NCBI RefSeq assembly: GCF_009827295.1
Contig: NZ_WTYD01000001.1
Location: 1,736,001 to 1,800,000, forward strand
DNA: 64,000 bases
Source: Qipengyuania pelagi
GTDB taxonomy: Bacteria; Pseudomonadota; Alphaproteobacteria; Sphingomonadales; Sphingomonadaceae
Direction of reading: 5' to 3'
In this document: positions 37,811 through 46,607 of the stretch, one piece after another
Layout: every line of letters begins with the position of its first letter
How positions within the stretch are numbered: the stretch's first letter is position 1
Notes under the pieces: generated by a model
Told to the model about the DNA's origin: nothing
The model's database searches: none
What the model saw: the letters and a program-made list of their open reading frames with translations, nothing else
Translations under genes and position numbers: made by a program

Positions 37811-37959
37811 CGCTCACAGGGGCGCAGAGGCGCAGAGCGGTTCCACTGGGTCGCAGCAGTATTCGTATCCTGTCACCGCTTGATTGGTGGAACGATAGCA
37901 AATGAGAAGCGGCTTCGCCGCCAGCACGACCTCTCCGCGCCTCTGCGCCTCTGTGAGCG
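37811..37959. repeat. 149-bp element with imperfect 27-29 bp terminal inverted repeats
   Basis: CGCTCACAGGGGCGCAGAGG at the left (37811) and its near complement ending CTCTGTGAGCG at the right (37959), with about two mismatches over some 27 bases. It fills most of the 250-base gap between crtI and the LOG gene. It looks like a small non-autonomous mobile element. An open frame of 72 codons across it lacks coding character. Confidence 0.75.
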
Positions 37960-37998
37960 TTAAGAACCCTTACCTTTATACTCGGAACACCGCCCCAA

Positions 37999-38592
37999 AT
38001 GAAGCGCCCCATAAAACGCCTCGCCATCTACTGCGGATCGGCCACGCCATCCGATCCGCGTTATATCGAACTCGCACGCGATGTCGGTGCGGCGCTGGCG
38101 CAGCGCGGGATCGGGGTCGTCTATGGCGGCGGCAGGCTCGGATTGATGGGCGCTATCGCGAAAGGCGCGCTCGATCACGGGGGTGAGGTGATCGGGGTGA
38201 TCCCCGAAGCGCTCGCCAATTCGGAGGTCGCCAATCACGACTGCACCGAACTCCACACCGTTGGCGGGATGCACGAGCGCAAGCAGAAATTCACCGATCT
38301 CAGCGATGGGTTCATCACCATTCCCGGCGGTGTGGGGACAATGGACGAATTGTGGGAAGCGGTCAGCTGGGCACAGCTTGGCTATCACACCAAGCCGGTC
38401 GGCCTCCTCAACGCGTTCGGGTTCTACGACCATCTGATCGCCTTCAATCGCCACATGGCGGAGGTGGGCTTCGTGCGGCCCGCGCATCAGGGGATCATCC
38501 TTGCCGCCCACACGTTAGGCAATTTGCTCGACCAAATGGAAAGCTACGAGCCCCACACGCCGATCTTCAACATGAAGGCCTCCGACCTCTGA
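37999..38592 (+). CDS. LOG-family nucleotide 5'-monophosphate phosphoribohydrolase
   Basis: A 197-residue Rossmann protein of the TIGR00730/LOG family. The two signature motifs are present: GGGRLGLMGAIAKGAL and the catalytic PGGVGTMDELWEAVSW. LOG enzymes release bases from nucleoside monophosphates; some make free cytokinins, others act in purine housekeeping. Here it lies between crtI and crtB and ends 32 bases before crtB, so it may be co-transcribed with crtB. No metabolic link to carotenoids is known to me. Confidence 0.93.
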   Translation: MKRPIKRLAIYCGSATPSDPRYIELARDVGAALAQRGIGVVYGGGRLGLMGAIAKGALDHGGEVIGVIPEALANSEVANHDCTELHTVGGMHERKQKFTDLSDGFITIPGGVGTMDELWEAVSWAQLGYHTKPVGLLNAFGFYDHLIAFNRHMAEVGFVRPAHQGIILAAHTLGNLLDQMESYEPHTPIFNMKASDL

Positions 38593-38624
38593 CCACCGAG
38601 CGTCCCCTCGTCTCCTCGCGCTAT

Positions 38625-39626
38625 ATGCGCGATACCCCCGTCCAGGCGGGCGGGGGGCGCGATCGCGCGTCCATGGTGGCGCAGGCCAAAAAGGCGATCG
38701 AGGAAGGCTCGCAAAGCTTCGCCGCCGCGTCCAAGCTGTTTGACCAGAGGACGCGCGAACGGTCCTGGCTGCTCTACGCCTGGTGCCGCCGGTGTGACGA
38801 TATCGCCGACAATCAGGACAAGGGCGGCCCGCCCATTCAACCAAGAGGGGGCGATCAGGGCGATCTCAAGAGCGCGGAAGACCGCGTTCAGGGAATCCGC
38901 GTCCTCACCCGCCGCGCCTTTGCCGAACAGCCCACCGCCGATCCGGCCTTCGACGGCTTCGGCCTCGTCGCCGACGAGTGCAATCTGACGCCGGACATGG
39001 CGAACGACGTGATCTCGGGCTTTGCCCTCGACGCCACCGGCTGGGCGCCCACCAATGAGCGCGATATGCTGCGCTATTGCTATCACGTCGCGGGCGCCGT
39101 CGGAGTGATGATGGCCAAGGTGATGGACGTGCCGGACGATGACGGCGACACGCTCGACCGGGCGTGCGATCTGGGCCTCGCCTTTCAGATGGCGAATATC
39201 GCGCGCGACATCGTCGAGGACGCCGATTCCGGGCGCTGCTATCTCCCCGCCGAATGGCTGGCGGAAAAGGGCTGGGAACAGGGCGAGCACGCGCTTCCCG
39301 ACAATCGTTTCATGCTCGCCAGCCTGATGCCGCGCCTGATCGCTTTGATGGAGAAGCACGAGGCGGCGGCTCGCCTCGGCGCGAAGCGGTTGCGGTTCCG
39401 CCAGCGCTGGGCGGTGCTTGCGGCGGCGAATATCTATGGTGCGATCGGGCGCAAGGTGCTCGATCGCGGGCAATTGGCCTGGGACCGCCGTGTCGTGGTG
39501 CCGGGGTACGAAAAGGCCTGGCACGTCTTTGCCGCTTTGGGCCAGGCGATCGTCAACCGCCCGGACGGCCCGGACGAGCCGATCATCTGGACCCGCCACG
39601 ATTATCGCCCCGTCGCGGGCTGGTAG
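38625..39626 (+). CDS. crtB: Phytoene synthase CrtB
   Basis: A 333-residue head-to-head prenyl synthase that condenses two geranylgeranyl diphosphates to phytoene. The two Asp-rich magnesium sites are RRCDDIADN and NIARDIVEDADSGRCYLPAEW. The start ATG 38625 lacks a clear ribosome site, but no better in-frame start lies downstream of the LOG stop. With crtY and crtI it completes beta-carotene synthesis; a hydroxylase or ketolase is not in this window. Confidence 0.95.
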   Translation: MRDTPVQAGGGRDRASMVAQAKKAIEEGSQSFAAASKLFDQRTRERSWLLYAWCRRCDDIADNQDKGGPPIQPRGGDQGDLKSAEDRVQGIRVLTRRAFAEQPTADPAFDGFGLVADECNLTPDMANDVISGFALDATGWAPTNERDMLRYCYHVAGAVGVMMAKVMDVPDDDGDTLDRACDLGLAFQMANIARDIVEDADSGRCYLPAEWLAEKGWEQGEHALPDNRFMLASLMPRLIALMEKHEAAARLGAKRLRFRQRWAVLAAANIYGAIGRKVLDRGQLAWDRRVVVPGYEKAWHVFAALGQAIVNRPDGPDEPIIWTRHDYRPVAGW

Positions 39627-39674
39627 GTCGCCAGAGGAGTTGGCTTTTGTCCCCATGCGGGCTAGCCGAACCGC

Positions 39675-41540
39675 ATGATCCAAAAGCTTCTTATCGCCAA
39701 TCGCGGCGAGATCGCCTGCCGTATCATTCGCACCGCGCGCGACATGGGGATCGCCACGGTCGCGGTCTATTCCGATGCCGACGCCAAGGCCTTGCATGTG
39801 CGACAGGCGGACGAAGCGGTGCATATCGGCCCCTCGCCCGCTGCCGAAAGCTATTTGGTCGGCGAAAAGATCATCGCCGCAGCGAAGGATACCGGGGCCG
39901 ATGCGATCCATCCCGGTTACGGGTTCCTGAGCGAGAATGCGGGTTTCGCTCAGGCCGTGATCGATGCGGGGCTGATCTGGGTCGGCCCGAAACCGTCCAG
40001 CATCGATGCGATGGGATTGAAGGACGCAGCCAAGAAATTGATGCGCGAGGCGGGCGTTCCCGTCACGCCCGGCTATGATGGCGAAGATCAGAGTCCTGAA
40101 AGGCTGAAGGCAGAAGCAGACGCGATCGGCTATCCCGTCCTCATCAAGGCTGTCGCCGGCGGCGGCGGCAAGGGGATGCGCAAGGTCGACGATGCGGCGC
40201 AGTTCGAAGAGATGCTGCAAAGCTGCAAGCGCGAGGCGAAGGCCAGCTTCTCGAACGATGAGGTCCTGCTCGAAAAGTGGATCACCTCCCCCCGCCATAT
40301 CGAGGTGCAGGTGTTCGGCGACAGTCACGGCAATGTCGTTCACCTGTTCGAACGCGACTGCTCGCTACAGCGCCGCCACCAGAAGGTGATCGAGGAAGCC
40401 CCCGCCCCCGGCATGGATGAGGTAACGCGCGAAGAGCTTTGCGCCGCCGCCGTGCGCGCCGCCAAGGCGGTCGATTACGAAGGCGCGGGCACGATCGAAT
40501 TCATCGCCGACGCCAGCGAAGGCCTGCGGGCGGACCGCATCTTTTTCATGGAAATGAACACCCGCTTGCAGGTCGAACATCCGGTCACCGAGGAGATTAC
40601 TGGCGTCGATCTGGTCGAATGGCAGCTGCGCGTGGCGAGCGGCGAGGCGATCCCGATGGCGCAGGAGGAATTGGCGATAAACGGCCACGCGATCGAAGCG
40701 CGGCTCTATGCCGAAGACCCCTCAAGCGGGTTCCTGCCCAGCACCGGCCCGCTCGACTGGCTCGATCTCGGCGTAGAAGGCCGCATCGAAACCGGTGTCG
40801 AGGAAGGCGACGAAATTTCACCCCATTATGATCCGATGATCGCCAAGCTGGTCGCCTGGGGCGAAGATCGCGACGATGCGATCGACACTCTGGTCGAAAT
40901 GGCCGAGACAGCCGAGGTCTGGCCCGTGCGGACCAATGCCGCCTTCATCGCCAACGCCCTGTCCGACAATGATTTCATCGCCGAACGCCTCGATACGGGC
41001 TTCATCGCCGAAAAGGGCGACGCACTCATTCCGTCAGGCGAACCCGACGATGCCGTGCTTCGCGGCGCAGCGCGGATCGCGATGGTGGCGAATGACGACC
41101 AGCCCGAGGAGCTGGCGGGCTTCCGCCTGAACCGTGCGCCGCACCATGCGGTCGCGCTGTCCCATCGTGGCAAGACGCATCTCGTCGAACTGGACGACAC
41201 GCCGTTCGAACCTTCGCTGACGGGCTTTGCCGAGGGCGGTCGTATCGTCGTGTTCGATAACGGTCAGGCATTCGGGTTCGAAACCGAAACGCGTGGCTCC
41301 GGCGCCGCCTCCGCCGCCGATGGCGCGATTCTTGCCCCCATGCCGGGCAAGGTCATCGCGGTCGACGTCAAGGAAGGCGACACAGTCACCGCAGGACAGC
41401 GGCTGATGGTGCTCGAGGCGATGAAGATGGAACACGCGATGACGGCGCCGTTCGACGGGACCGTCACCGAATTGAACGCCAGCGAAGGCGGGCAGGTGCA
41501 GGTCGAAACGGTGCTGGCGGTGGTGGAGCCCGAAGCCTGA
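39675..41540 (+). CDS. Acyl-CoA carboxylase alpha subunit (biotin carboxylase plus biotin carrier)
   Basis: A 621-residue protein with biotin carboxylase domain (LLIANRGEIACRIIRTA at the start, ATP-grasp loop KAVAGGGGKGMRKV, EMNTRLQVEHPVTE) and a C-terminal biotinyl domain with EAMKMEHAM (Lys584). Length fits 3-methylcrotonyl-CoA carboxylase or a similar alpha subunit; propionyl-CoA carboxylase alpha is usually a little longer. No carboxyltransferase gene is adjacent, so the acyl substrate is not fixed. Convergent with the MFS gene, 21 bases apart. Confidence 0.93.
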   Translation: MIQKLLIANRGEIACRIIRTARDMGIATVAVYSDADAKALHVRQADEAVHIGPSPAAESYLVGEKIIAAAKDTGADAIHPGYGFLSENAGFAQAVIDAGLIWVGPKPSSIDAMGLKDAAKKLMREAGVPVTPGYDGEDQSPERLKAEADAIGYPVLIKAVAGGGGKGMRKVDDAAQFEEMLQSCKREAKASFSNDEVLLEKWITSPRHIEVQVFGDSHGNVVHLFERDCSLQRRHQKVIEEAPAPGMDEVTREELCAAAVRAAKAVDYEGAGTIEFIADASEGLRADRIFFMEMNTRLQVEHPVTEEITGVDLVEWQLRVASGEAIPMAQEELAINGHAIEARLYAEDPSSGFLPSTGPLDWLDLGVEGRIETGVEEGDEISPHYDPMIAKLVAWGEDRDDAIDTLVEMAETAEVWPVRTNAAFIANALSDNDFIAERLDTGFIAEKGDALIPSGEPDDAVLRGAARIAMVANDDQPEELAGFRLNRAPHHAVALSHRGKTHLVELDDTPFEPSLTGFAEGGRIVVFDNGQAFGFETETRGSGAASAADGAILAPMPGKVIAVDVKEGDTVTAGQRLMVLEAMKMEHAMTAPFDGTVTELNASEGGQVQVETVLAVVEPEA

Positions 41541-41561
41541 ATTGGCCGGCAAACGGTGCGG

Positions 41562-42827
41562 TTACTGTGCTTCGGGCCGCGGCTCGCCGAACAATTCGCC
41601 CTTTTCACTGAACAGGACGAAGATCAGGCTCAACACGGCGGTGATCAGCAACGCCGTCGCCAGCGGGCGCGCGGTCCCGTCATACATGAACCCGATCAGC
41701 GCCCCCAGCCCCGCCCCGGTCGTCAGGCGCAGGAAGCTCTGCGCCGAGCTGGCGGCGCCCGCGATATGCTTGAACGGCTCCATCGCGATCGACCCGAAAT
41801 TCGCGCCGATGAAGCCGAGCAGCGCCATGTTCGCGGCCATCAGGGGCACGAAGGTCCACAGGCTCTCGTCCGGCTGGTTGGCGAACCACAATTGCGCCGC
41901 CGCGACCGCGATGAAGATGAACAGGGCGGCATGGCTTACCCGCCGCGCGCCGAATCTCTCGACGATGCGACTGTTCGACCAGTTCGCGATCGACATCGCG
42001 CCCGCGCACATGGCGAAGATCAGCGGGAAGAGATCGCCCGCATTGAAGGCTTCGCCGATCAATTGCTGCGAGGAATTGATGAAGCCGAACAGGCCGCCGA
42101 ACACCAGCGCGCTGCCGAGCGTGTAACCAATCGTCTCGCGCAGCGTCAGCGAATGGCGCATATTGCGCACGATCACCGGCAGGCGGATCGGCACCCGGTC
42201 ATCCTCGTGGAGCGTTTCAGGCAGGCTGGTATAGACCCAGATCGCCATCACCACCCCTGCCGCAGCCATGGCAGCGAAAATCCAGCGCCAGTTCCCCGCG
42301 ATCTCCAGAATGCCCTGCCCGATCGTCGGCGCGATCGCGGGCACGATCAGGAAGATGACGAAGATCAGGCTCATCATCCGCGCCATCTTGTCGCCGCCCA
42401 CGCGGTCGCGGATGATGGCGGGCGGAAGGGCGATGATCGCTGCCGCACCGAAACCCTGGATAGCGCGCAGTACGACAAGCGTGATGAAATCGGTCGCCAG
42501 CGAACAGGCGATCGACAGCGCGATATAGACGCCGAGGCCGACGAACAGGACCGGGCGCCGCCCATAGCGGTCGGCGAAGCTGCCGGGCACCAGCGCGCCG
42601 ATGCCCGCACAGATCAGATAGGCCCCGACGATGAACTGGCGGCTGTTCCCTTCCGCTCCAAGCGCGTTCGCCAGATTGTCGAGCGCGGGGAGGATGGAAT
42701 CGATGCCGAAAGCGTTCAGCGCCATCAGCAGCGCCATCATCCAGATCAGCGAACGCTCGCTGATCTGGGGGCGCCTGGCCGCTTCGGCCTTCGGGCGCTC
42801 GCCCGTCGCTAGCTGTTCCGTTCGCAT
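41562..42827 (-). CDS. MFS drug-resistance transporter, Bcr/CflA type
   Basis: A 421-residue permease with about 12 membrane helices. DRYGRRPVLFVGLGVYIAL is the MFS A-motif and VLRAIQGFGAAAIIALPPAI the Bcr/CflA antiporter motif. LPETLHEDDR marks the middle loop. It likely exports drugs or metabolites with proton exchange. ATG 42827 is chosen; GTG 42833 is two codons upstream. Divergent from dinB. Confidence 0.92.
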   Translation of the reverse strand: MRTEQLATGERPKAEAARRPQISERSLIWMMALLMALNAFGIDSILPALDNLANALGAEGNSRQFIVGAYLICAGIGALVPGSFADRYGRRPVLFVGLGVYIALSIACSLATDFITLVVLRAIQGFGAAAIIALPPAIIRDRVGGDKMARMMSLIFVIFLIVPAIAPTIGQGILEIAGNWRWIFAAMAAAGVVMAIWVYTSLPETLHEDDRVPIRLPVIVRNMRHSLTLRETIGYTLGSALVFGGLFGFINSSQQLIGEAFNAGDLFPLIFAMCAGAMSIANWSNSRIVERFGARRVSHAALFIFIAVAAAQLWFANQPDESLWTFVPLMAANMALLGFIGANFGSIAMEPFKHIAGAASSAQSFLRLTTGAGLGALIGFMYDGTARPLATALLITAVLSLIFVLFSEKGELFGEPRPEAQ

Positions 42828-42892
42828 CTGCACAAAGCGTCAGGTGGCGGCAAAGGTTCCGATTTGCAACTCGGCTCGCTATCTATTCCTGC

Positions 42893-44029
42893 ATGGGCGA
42901 TTGCGCTTCCGACAACGATCATGACGATGATGGGCCCAGCAGCGGGTTGCGCAAGATCATCCATGTCGACATGGACGCCTTCTTCGCCAGCGTCGAACAG
43001 CGCGATAATCCCGAGCTGCGCGGGCGCCCGGTCGCCGTCGGCGGATCGAGCGGGCGCGGCGTGGTCGCCGCCGCCAGTTACGAGGCGCGCAAATTCGGCG
43101 TGAAGAGCGCCATGCCCAGCGTCACCGCCAAGCGGCTGTGCCCCGATCTCGTCTTCTGCAAGAGCCGGTTCGACGTCTATCGCGAGGTCTCGCAACAGAT
43201 CCGCGCCATTTTCCACCACCATACCGACCTCGTCGAACCCCTGAGCCTCGACGAAGCCTATCTCGACGTGACCGAGGATCGGCTCGGCATTGGCACGGCG
43301 ACGCGCATCGCGCAGATGATCCGGCAGGAAATCCGCGCCAAGACCCAGCTCACCGCCAGCGCGGGCGTAAGCTACAACAAATTCCTCGCCAAGCTCGCCA
43401 GCGACCAGAACAAGCCGGACGGCATTTGCGTGATCCGACCGGGCATGGGCGCGGATTTCGTCCAGTCGCTCCCGATCCGCCGCTTTCATGGGGTCGGCCC
43501 GCGCGCGGAAGAGAAGATGCAGCGGCTCGGCATCGCGACGGGTGCCGATCTCGCGGCGAAGGACTTGGCGTGGCTGACGGCGAATTTCGGCAGCTTCGGC
43601 GAGTATCTCTATCGCGCGGCGCGGGGTATCGACCTGAGGCCGGTCCGGTCCAGCCGCACGCGCAAATCGGTGGGGGGAGAGCGCACCTTCCATCAGGACC
43701 AGCACGCGCCGGATGAATTGCGCGAGACCCTGGAGCGGATCGTCGACATCGTGTGGGAGCGGATCGAGCGGGCGCAGGCGCGTGGGCGCACGGTGACGCT
43801 GAAGCTCAAATACAACGACTTCACGCTCAACACGCGGGCGAAATCAGTGCCGCATCTGGTCGCCGACAAGGCGGAATTCGCCGCGATCGGGCGCGAATTG
43901 CTGGAAAGCGAATTGCCGCTCCCACGCCCGATCCGCCTGATGGGCCTGACCCTGTCGTCGCTGGAAGGGGTCGAAAAGGGATCGCGGCGCGAGAAGGCGG
44001 CACGCGCCGCCCAGCTTTCGCTGCTCTAG
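42893..44029 (+). CDS. dinB: DNA polymerase IV (Y family)
   Basis: A 378-residue translesion polymerase. KIIHVDMDAFFASVEQRDNP holds the first catalytic Asp, EPLSLDEAYLDVT the other acidic pair, and SAGVSYNKFLAKLASDQNKP the thumb-linked region; the C-terminal little-finger domain is present. It lacks an obvious clamp-binding consensus at the extreme end (AAQLSLL is a plausible weak one: Q-L-S-L-L). Usually part of SOS control; no operator was identified in the 65-base gap. Confidence 0.95.
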   Translation: MGDCASDNDHDDDGPSSGLRKIIHVDMDAFFASVEQRDNPELRGRPVAVGGSSGRGVVAAASYEARKFGVKSAMPSVTAKRLCPDLVFCKSRFDVYREVSQQIRAIFHHHTDLVEPLSLDEAYLDVTEDRLGIGTATRIAQMIRQEIRAKTQLTASAGVSYNKFLAKLASDQNKPDGICVIRPGMGADFVQSLPIRRFHGVGPRAEEKMQRLGIATGADLAAKDLAWLTANFGSFGEYLYRAARGIDLRPVRSSRTRKSVGGERTFHQDQHAPDELRETLERIVDIVWERIERAQARGRTVTLKLKYNDFTLNTRAKSVPHLVADKAEFAAIGRELLESELPLPRPIRLMGLTLSSLEGVEKGSRREKAARAAQLSLL

Positions 44030-44033
44030 CCGC

Positions 44034-44507
44034 TCAGGCGCCGCGGACAATGTTGCGCGGGTCCTGGAAGAAACGCAGCCGGGCGGCGGTGTGGGGGCTC
44101 AGCGGCTCGGGCAGGGAATGGGTCGGGAAGAAGCGCGCTTCGACCACCTCGCGCCGATCGGGGCGCGGTACGTCGTGCGTCACGCAGGTCACGACGTAAG
44201 CCGTGTGCGGTGATCCCGAAACCTCCTCCTCGAATCGGCCGACGAGGAAGACGCCATCGCATTCGCAGCCCGTTTCTTCTTTCAACTCACGCCCCGCCGC
44301 CTCTTCGGGGGTTTCCCCTTTCCTGATCCCGCCGCCGGGAAAATACCAAGCGCGCGGTCCGTAGCTATGGCGTACGAGGAGAATGCGCCCGTCGAGGTCG
44401 CGCGCGATCATCGAAACGCCCTCGAGCGGGGTCTTGCGCCATTGGCGCCAGCGATGCCGCAGCGTGTGGGCGACGCGCATCAGCCCCCACCGCATCCGAT
44501 CGGGCAT
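44034..44507 (-). CDS. Nudix hydrolase
   Basis: A 157-residue protein with a full Nudix box, GGGIRKGETPEEAAGRELKE followed by ETGCE, which binds magnesium and cleaves nucleoside diphosphates linked to X. The N-terminal basic helix (VAHTLRHRWRQWRKTPLEGV) is typical of small proteins of this kind in sphingomonads. Substrate is unknown. The ATG overlaps the pgl stop by one base. Convergent with dinB across 4 bases. Confidence 0.93.
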   Translation of the reverse strand: MPDRMRWGLMRVAHTLRHRWRQWRKTPLEGVSMIARDLDGRILLVRHSYGPRAWYFPGGGIRKGETPEEAAGRELKEETGCECDGVFLVGRFEEEVSGSPHTAYVVTCVTHDVPRPDRREVVEARFFPTHSLPEPLSPHTAARLRFFQDPRNIVRGA

Positions 44508-45124
44508 CAGGTGAACACCGTGACCGGCTGTCGTGCGGCCCCGAACAGGCGCGCGATGGGCAGGTCGCTTTCGCCCGCAAGCGCGGCATCGAGCACCGTC
44601 CGTTTGTCGTCCCCCCGCGCAACCACCACAATCTCGTCGCTATCGAGAAGCGCGGGCAGGGTCAGGCTGATGCGGTCGAACGGCGCTTCGGGCGGGAGCG
44701 GATCGGGCGTTAGCCGCAGGATCGAGCGTTCCTCGTCGATCCGGGGATCGGTGTTGGGAAACAGCGAAGCGGTGTGCCCGTCTGCGCCCATTCCGACCCA
44801 GGCCAGGGCGAAATGCGGCACCTGCTCCATAATGGTGAGAGTGGCGACTTCGGCCCCGGCCTTCTCGAACTGTTGGCGCAATTTGCCCGTGTTGCTGGCC
44901 GGATGATCCTCGGGCACGATGCGATCGTCATTCGGCCATACAACGAGCCGATTCCACGGCAGATCACGATCGATCAAGTGCTCGATAATGGGAAAGGGCG
45001 TCGATCCGCCCGGAACCGTGATCGTCACGGGTCCCTCGCGCTCGAACGCCCTTTCCAATCTTTCGGCCAACCACTCGGCGATGGCCTCGTCGGTATTTCC
45101 GTTACGGATTCGGCGCCCTGTCAT
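44507..45124 (-). CDS. pgl: 6-phosphogluconolactonase
   Basis: A 205-residue DevB-type lactonase, second step of the oxidative pentose phosphate or Entner-Doudoroff route. VTITVPGGSTPFPIIEHL, VVWPNDDRIVPEDHPASN and GMGADGHTASLFP are family motifs. ATG 45124 gives a normal N-terminus; TTG 45130 is two codons further up. Coupled to the Nudix gene; the zwf and edd genes of the pathway are not in this window. Confidence 0.92.
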   Translation of the reverse strand: MTGRRIRNGNTDEAIAEWLAERLERAFEREGPVTITVPGGSTPFPIIEHLIDRDLPWNRLVVWPNDDRIVPEDHPASNTGKLRQQFEKAGAEVATLTIMEQVPHFALAWVGMGADGHTASLFPNTDPRIDEERSILRLTPDPLPPEAPFDRISLTLPALLDSDEIVVVARGDDKRTVLDAALAGESDLPIARLFGAARQPVTVFT

Positions 45125-45172
45125 GACCAAGCGTTAGGCCCGTTCATCTTCCGCGCCAACCCGTCTCGGCCA

Positions 45173-45634
45173 TTATTTGGCTGTCTGGTTAAGAAACCAG
45201 ATACGTTCTTCGCACTGGTCGGCCCAATCGTCGACGACGCCACTGGTTGCATTGTCACCCGCTTCTTCCGCCGCTTCCTTCACTTCCTTCAGACGTTTGT
45301 GAAGCAGCTTGTTGCCATCGCGCAGTTCGATGACCATCGCATCGGCCGTGATCGTGACATCGTCCTGATCCTCGATCTGCGTATGCTTGGCGACCGAGCC
45401 AATCGAGGTCAGCGTATATTCGTGGTTCTTGCGCACGCGCTCGCCGATATCGTCCACCGTGCCGAGCAATTGCGCGGCCTGTTCGTCGAACAGCAGGTGC
45501 AGGTCGCGAAAGCGCGGACCGGCGACGTGCCAGTGGAAGTTCTTGGTCTTGAGATAGAGCGCGAGCGTGTCGGCAAGCGCGCCGTTGAGAGCGGTGACAA
45601 GCGCGGTTTTCGAATTGCTGCCCAGTTCGGCCAT
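45173..45634 (-). CDS. dps: Dps-family ferritin-like protein
   Basis: A 153-residue DNA-protecting mini-ferritin. The inter-subunit ferroxidase residues are visible as KNFHWHVAGPRFRDLHLLFD (His34, His46, Asp50) with Asp61 and Glu65 in VDDIGER. It forms a 12-mer that oxidises iron with peroxide. It stands alone; a 113-base gap separates it from the upstream membrane gene. Confidence 0.94.
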   Translation of the reverse strand: MAELGSNSKTALVTALNGALADTLALYLKTKNFHWHVAGPRFRDLHLLFDEQAAQLLGTVDDIGERVRKNHEYTLTSIGSVAKHTQIEDQDDVTITADAMVIELRDGNKLLHKRLKEVKEAAEEAGDNATSGVVDDWADQCEERIWFLNQTAK

Positions 45635-45747
45635 GGAAATCCTCGTTTGGTTCTTGGTGTTGGAATGTTTCGATGTTCACTGCGATAACGAGCAAGCAAA
45701 CGGGTTGTTTCAGCCGGTTTGCGCATCGCGGTGATCGATATGATCGA

Positions 45748-46317
45748 TCAGACGACAATACCTCTAGCGGTCAGGCCGATCACCACCGCGCTGATAAGGG
45801 CTATGATCCCAAAGCCGAGCCGGACGGGCCTCAATGGCAGGCTTTCCAGCGTATCGGCGAGCGACCATCCCAGGACAATTGCAAGGGCTCCGCCCAAGGC
45901 TCCGCCGATCCCGGTCAGCAGTGGCGCTCCGCTGTTCGCCGCCAGAGCGAAGATCACGAAACGCGGGCCGTCCGATACCTGGCGCGCCAGCAAGACCAGC
46001 CCGATCGCGCCCAGCGAACGGGTCGGCTCGAGCATGTGCTTCTCACGATTCGGCCACAACAATTCGACGCCGGCCAGACCGAGCGCGAAGGCGACCAGCA
46101 TGGTCTCCGCCGCGTCCGATATCATCGCATCGACATAGCCGCCCGCCCACGCGGCCAGCGCCCCGGTAGCCAGTGCGCAGGCTATGCCGGTCACCAAGAG
46201 CGGCAGACCGCCACGTGATCCGTTCGCGGCGCGCAGGCGGGCGATCAGCAGCTGGTCCCTCCCGCCGATGGCGGTGAGAAAGGCCAGCACCAGGGCGATG
46301 AAGAAACTTCCGCTCAT
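45748..46317 (-). CDS. Six-helix membrane protein, distantly GDT1/UPF0016-like
   Basis: A 189-residue very hydrophobic protein with about six helices in two halves. The first, FFIALVLAFLTAIGGRDQLL, is in the position of the GDT1/TMEM165 motif E-x-G-D-K/R, and the second, GLVLLARQVSDGPRFVIFAL, in the matching place of repeat two. In both the key acidic residue of the motif is changed or shifted, so transport of manganese or calcium is doubtful. ATG 46317 follows AGGG; GTG 46338 is an alternative. Not a strong family match. Confidence 0.65.
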   Translation of the reverse strand: MSGSFFIALVLAFLTAIGGRDQLLIARLRAANGSRGGLPLLVTGIACALATGALAAWAGGYVDAMISDAAETMLVAFALGLAGVELLWPNREKHMLEPTRSLGAIGLVLLARQVSDGPRFVIFALAANSGAPLLTGIGGALGGALAIVLGWSLADTLESLPLRPVRLGFGIIALISAVVIGLTARGIVV

Positions 46318-46375
46318 GCCCAGCCCTATGCCCGACACGGCAGGGTATTGCGAGAGAGGGTCCGATCATTTCGAG

Positions 46376-46450
<75 letters not shown>

Positions 46451-46607
46451 GTACCGCCGCCCTTTGCCGTGCGGGATTGCGCGCGTCAATCGGGATCGAG
46501 CGAGCGCCTGCATGGATCGCGGAACACGCATGGCCGGGAGGCTTTGACAGGGCGAGAGCTTGATTTCGCGCCGCCGTGCGGCGAGAGCGCGGCCAGAGGA
46601 GAGTATC

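Noticed and set aside
37811..37959. CRISPR array
   Set aside because: Only two arms in inverted, not direct, orientation and no spacers. No array of direct repeats with spacers was seen elsewhere in the window.
37745..37963. A 72-codon frame after crtI
   Set aside because: It runs through the inverted-repeat element and ends within it, so it is very probably chance.
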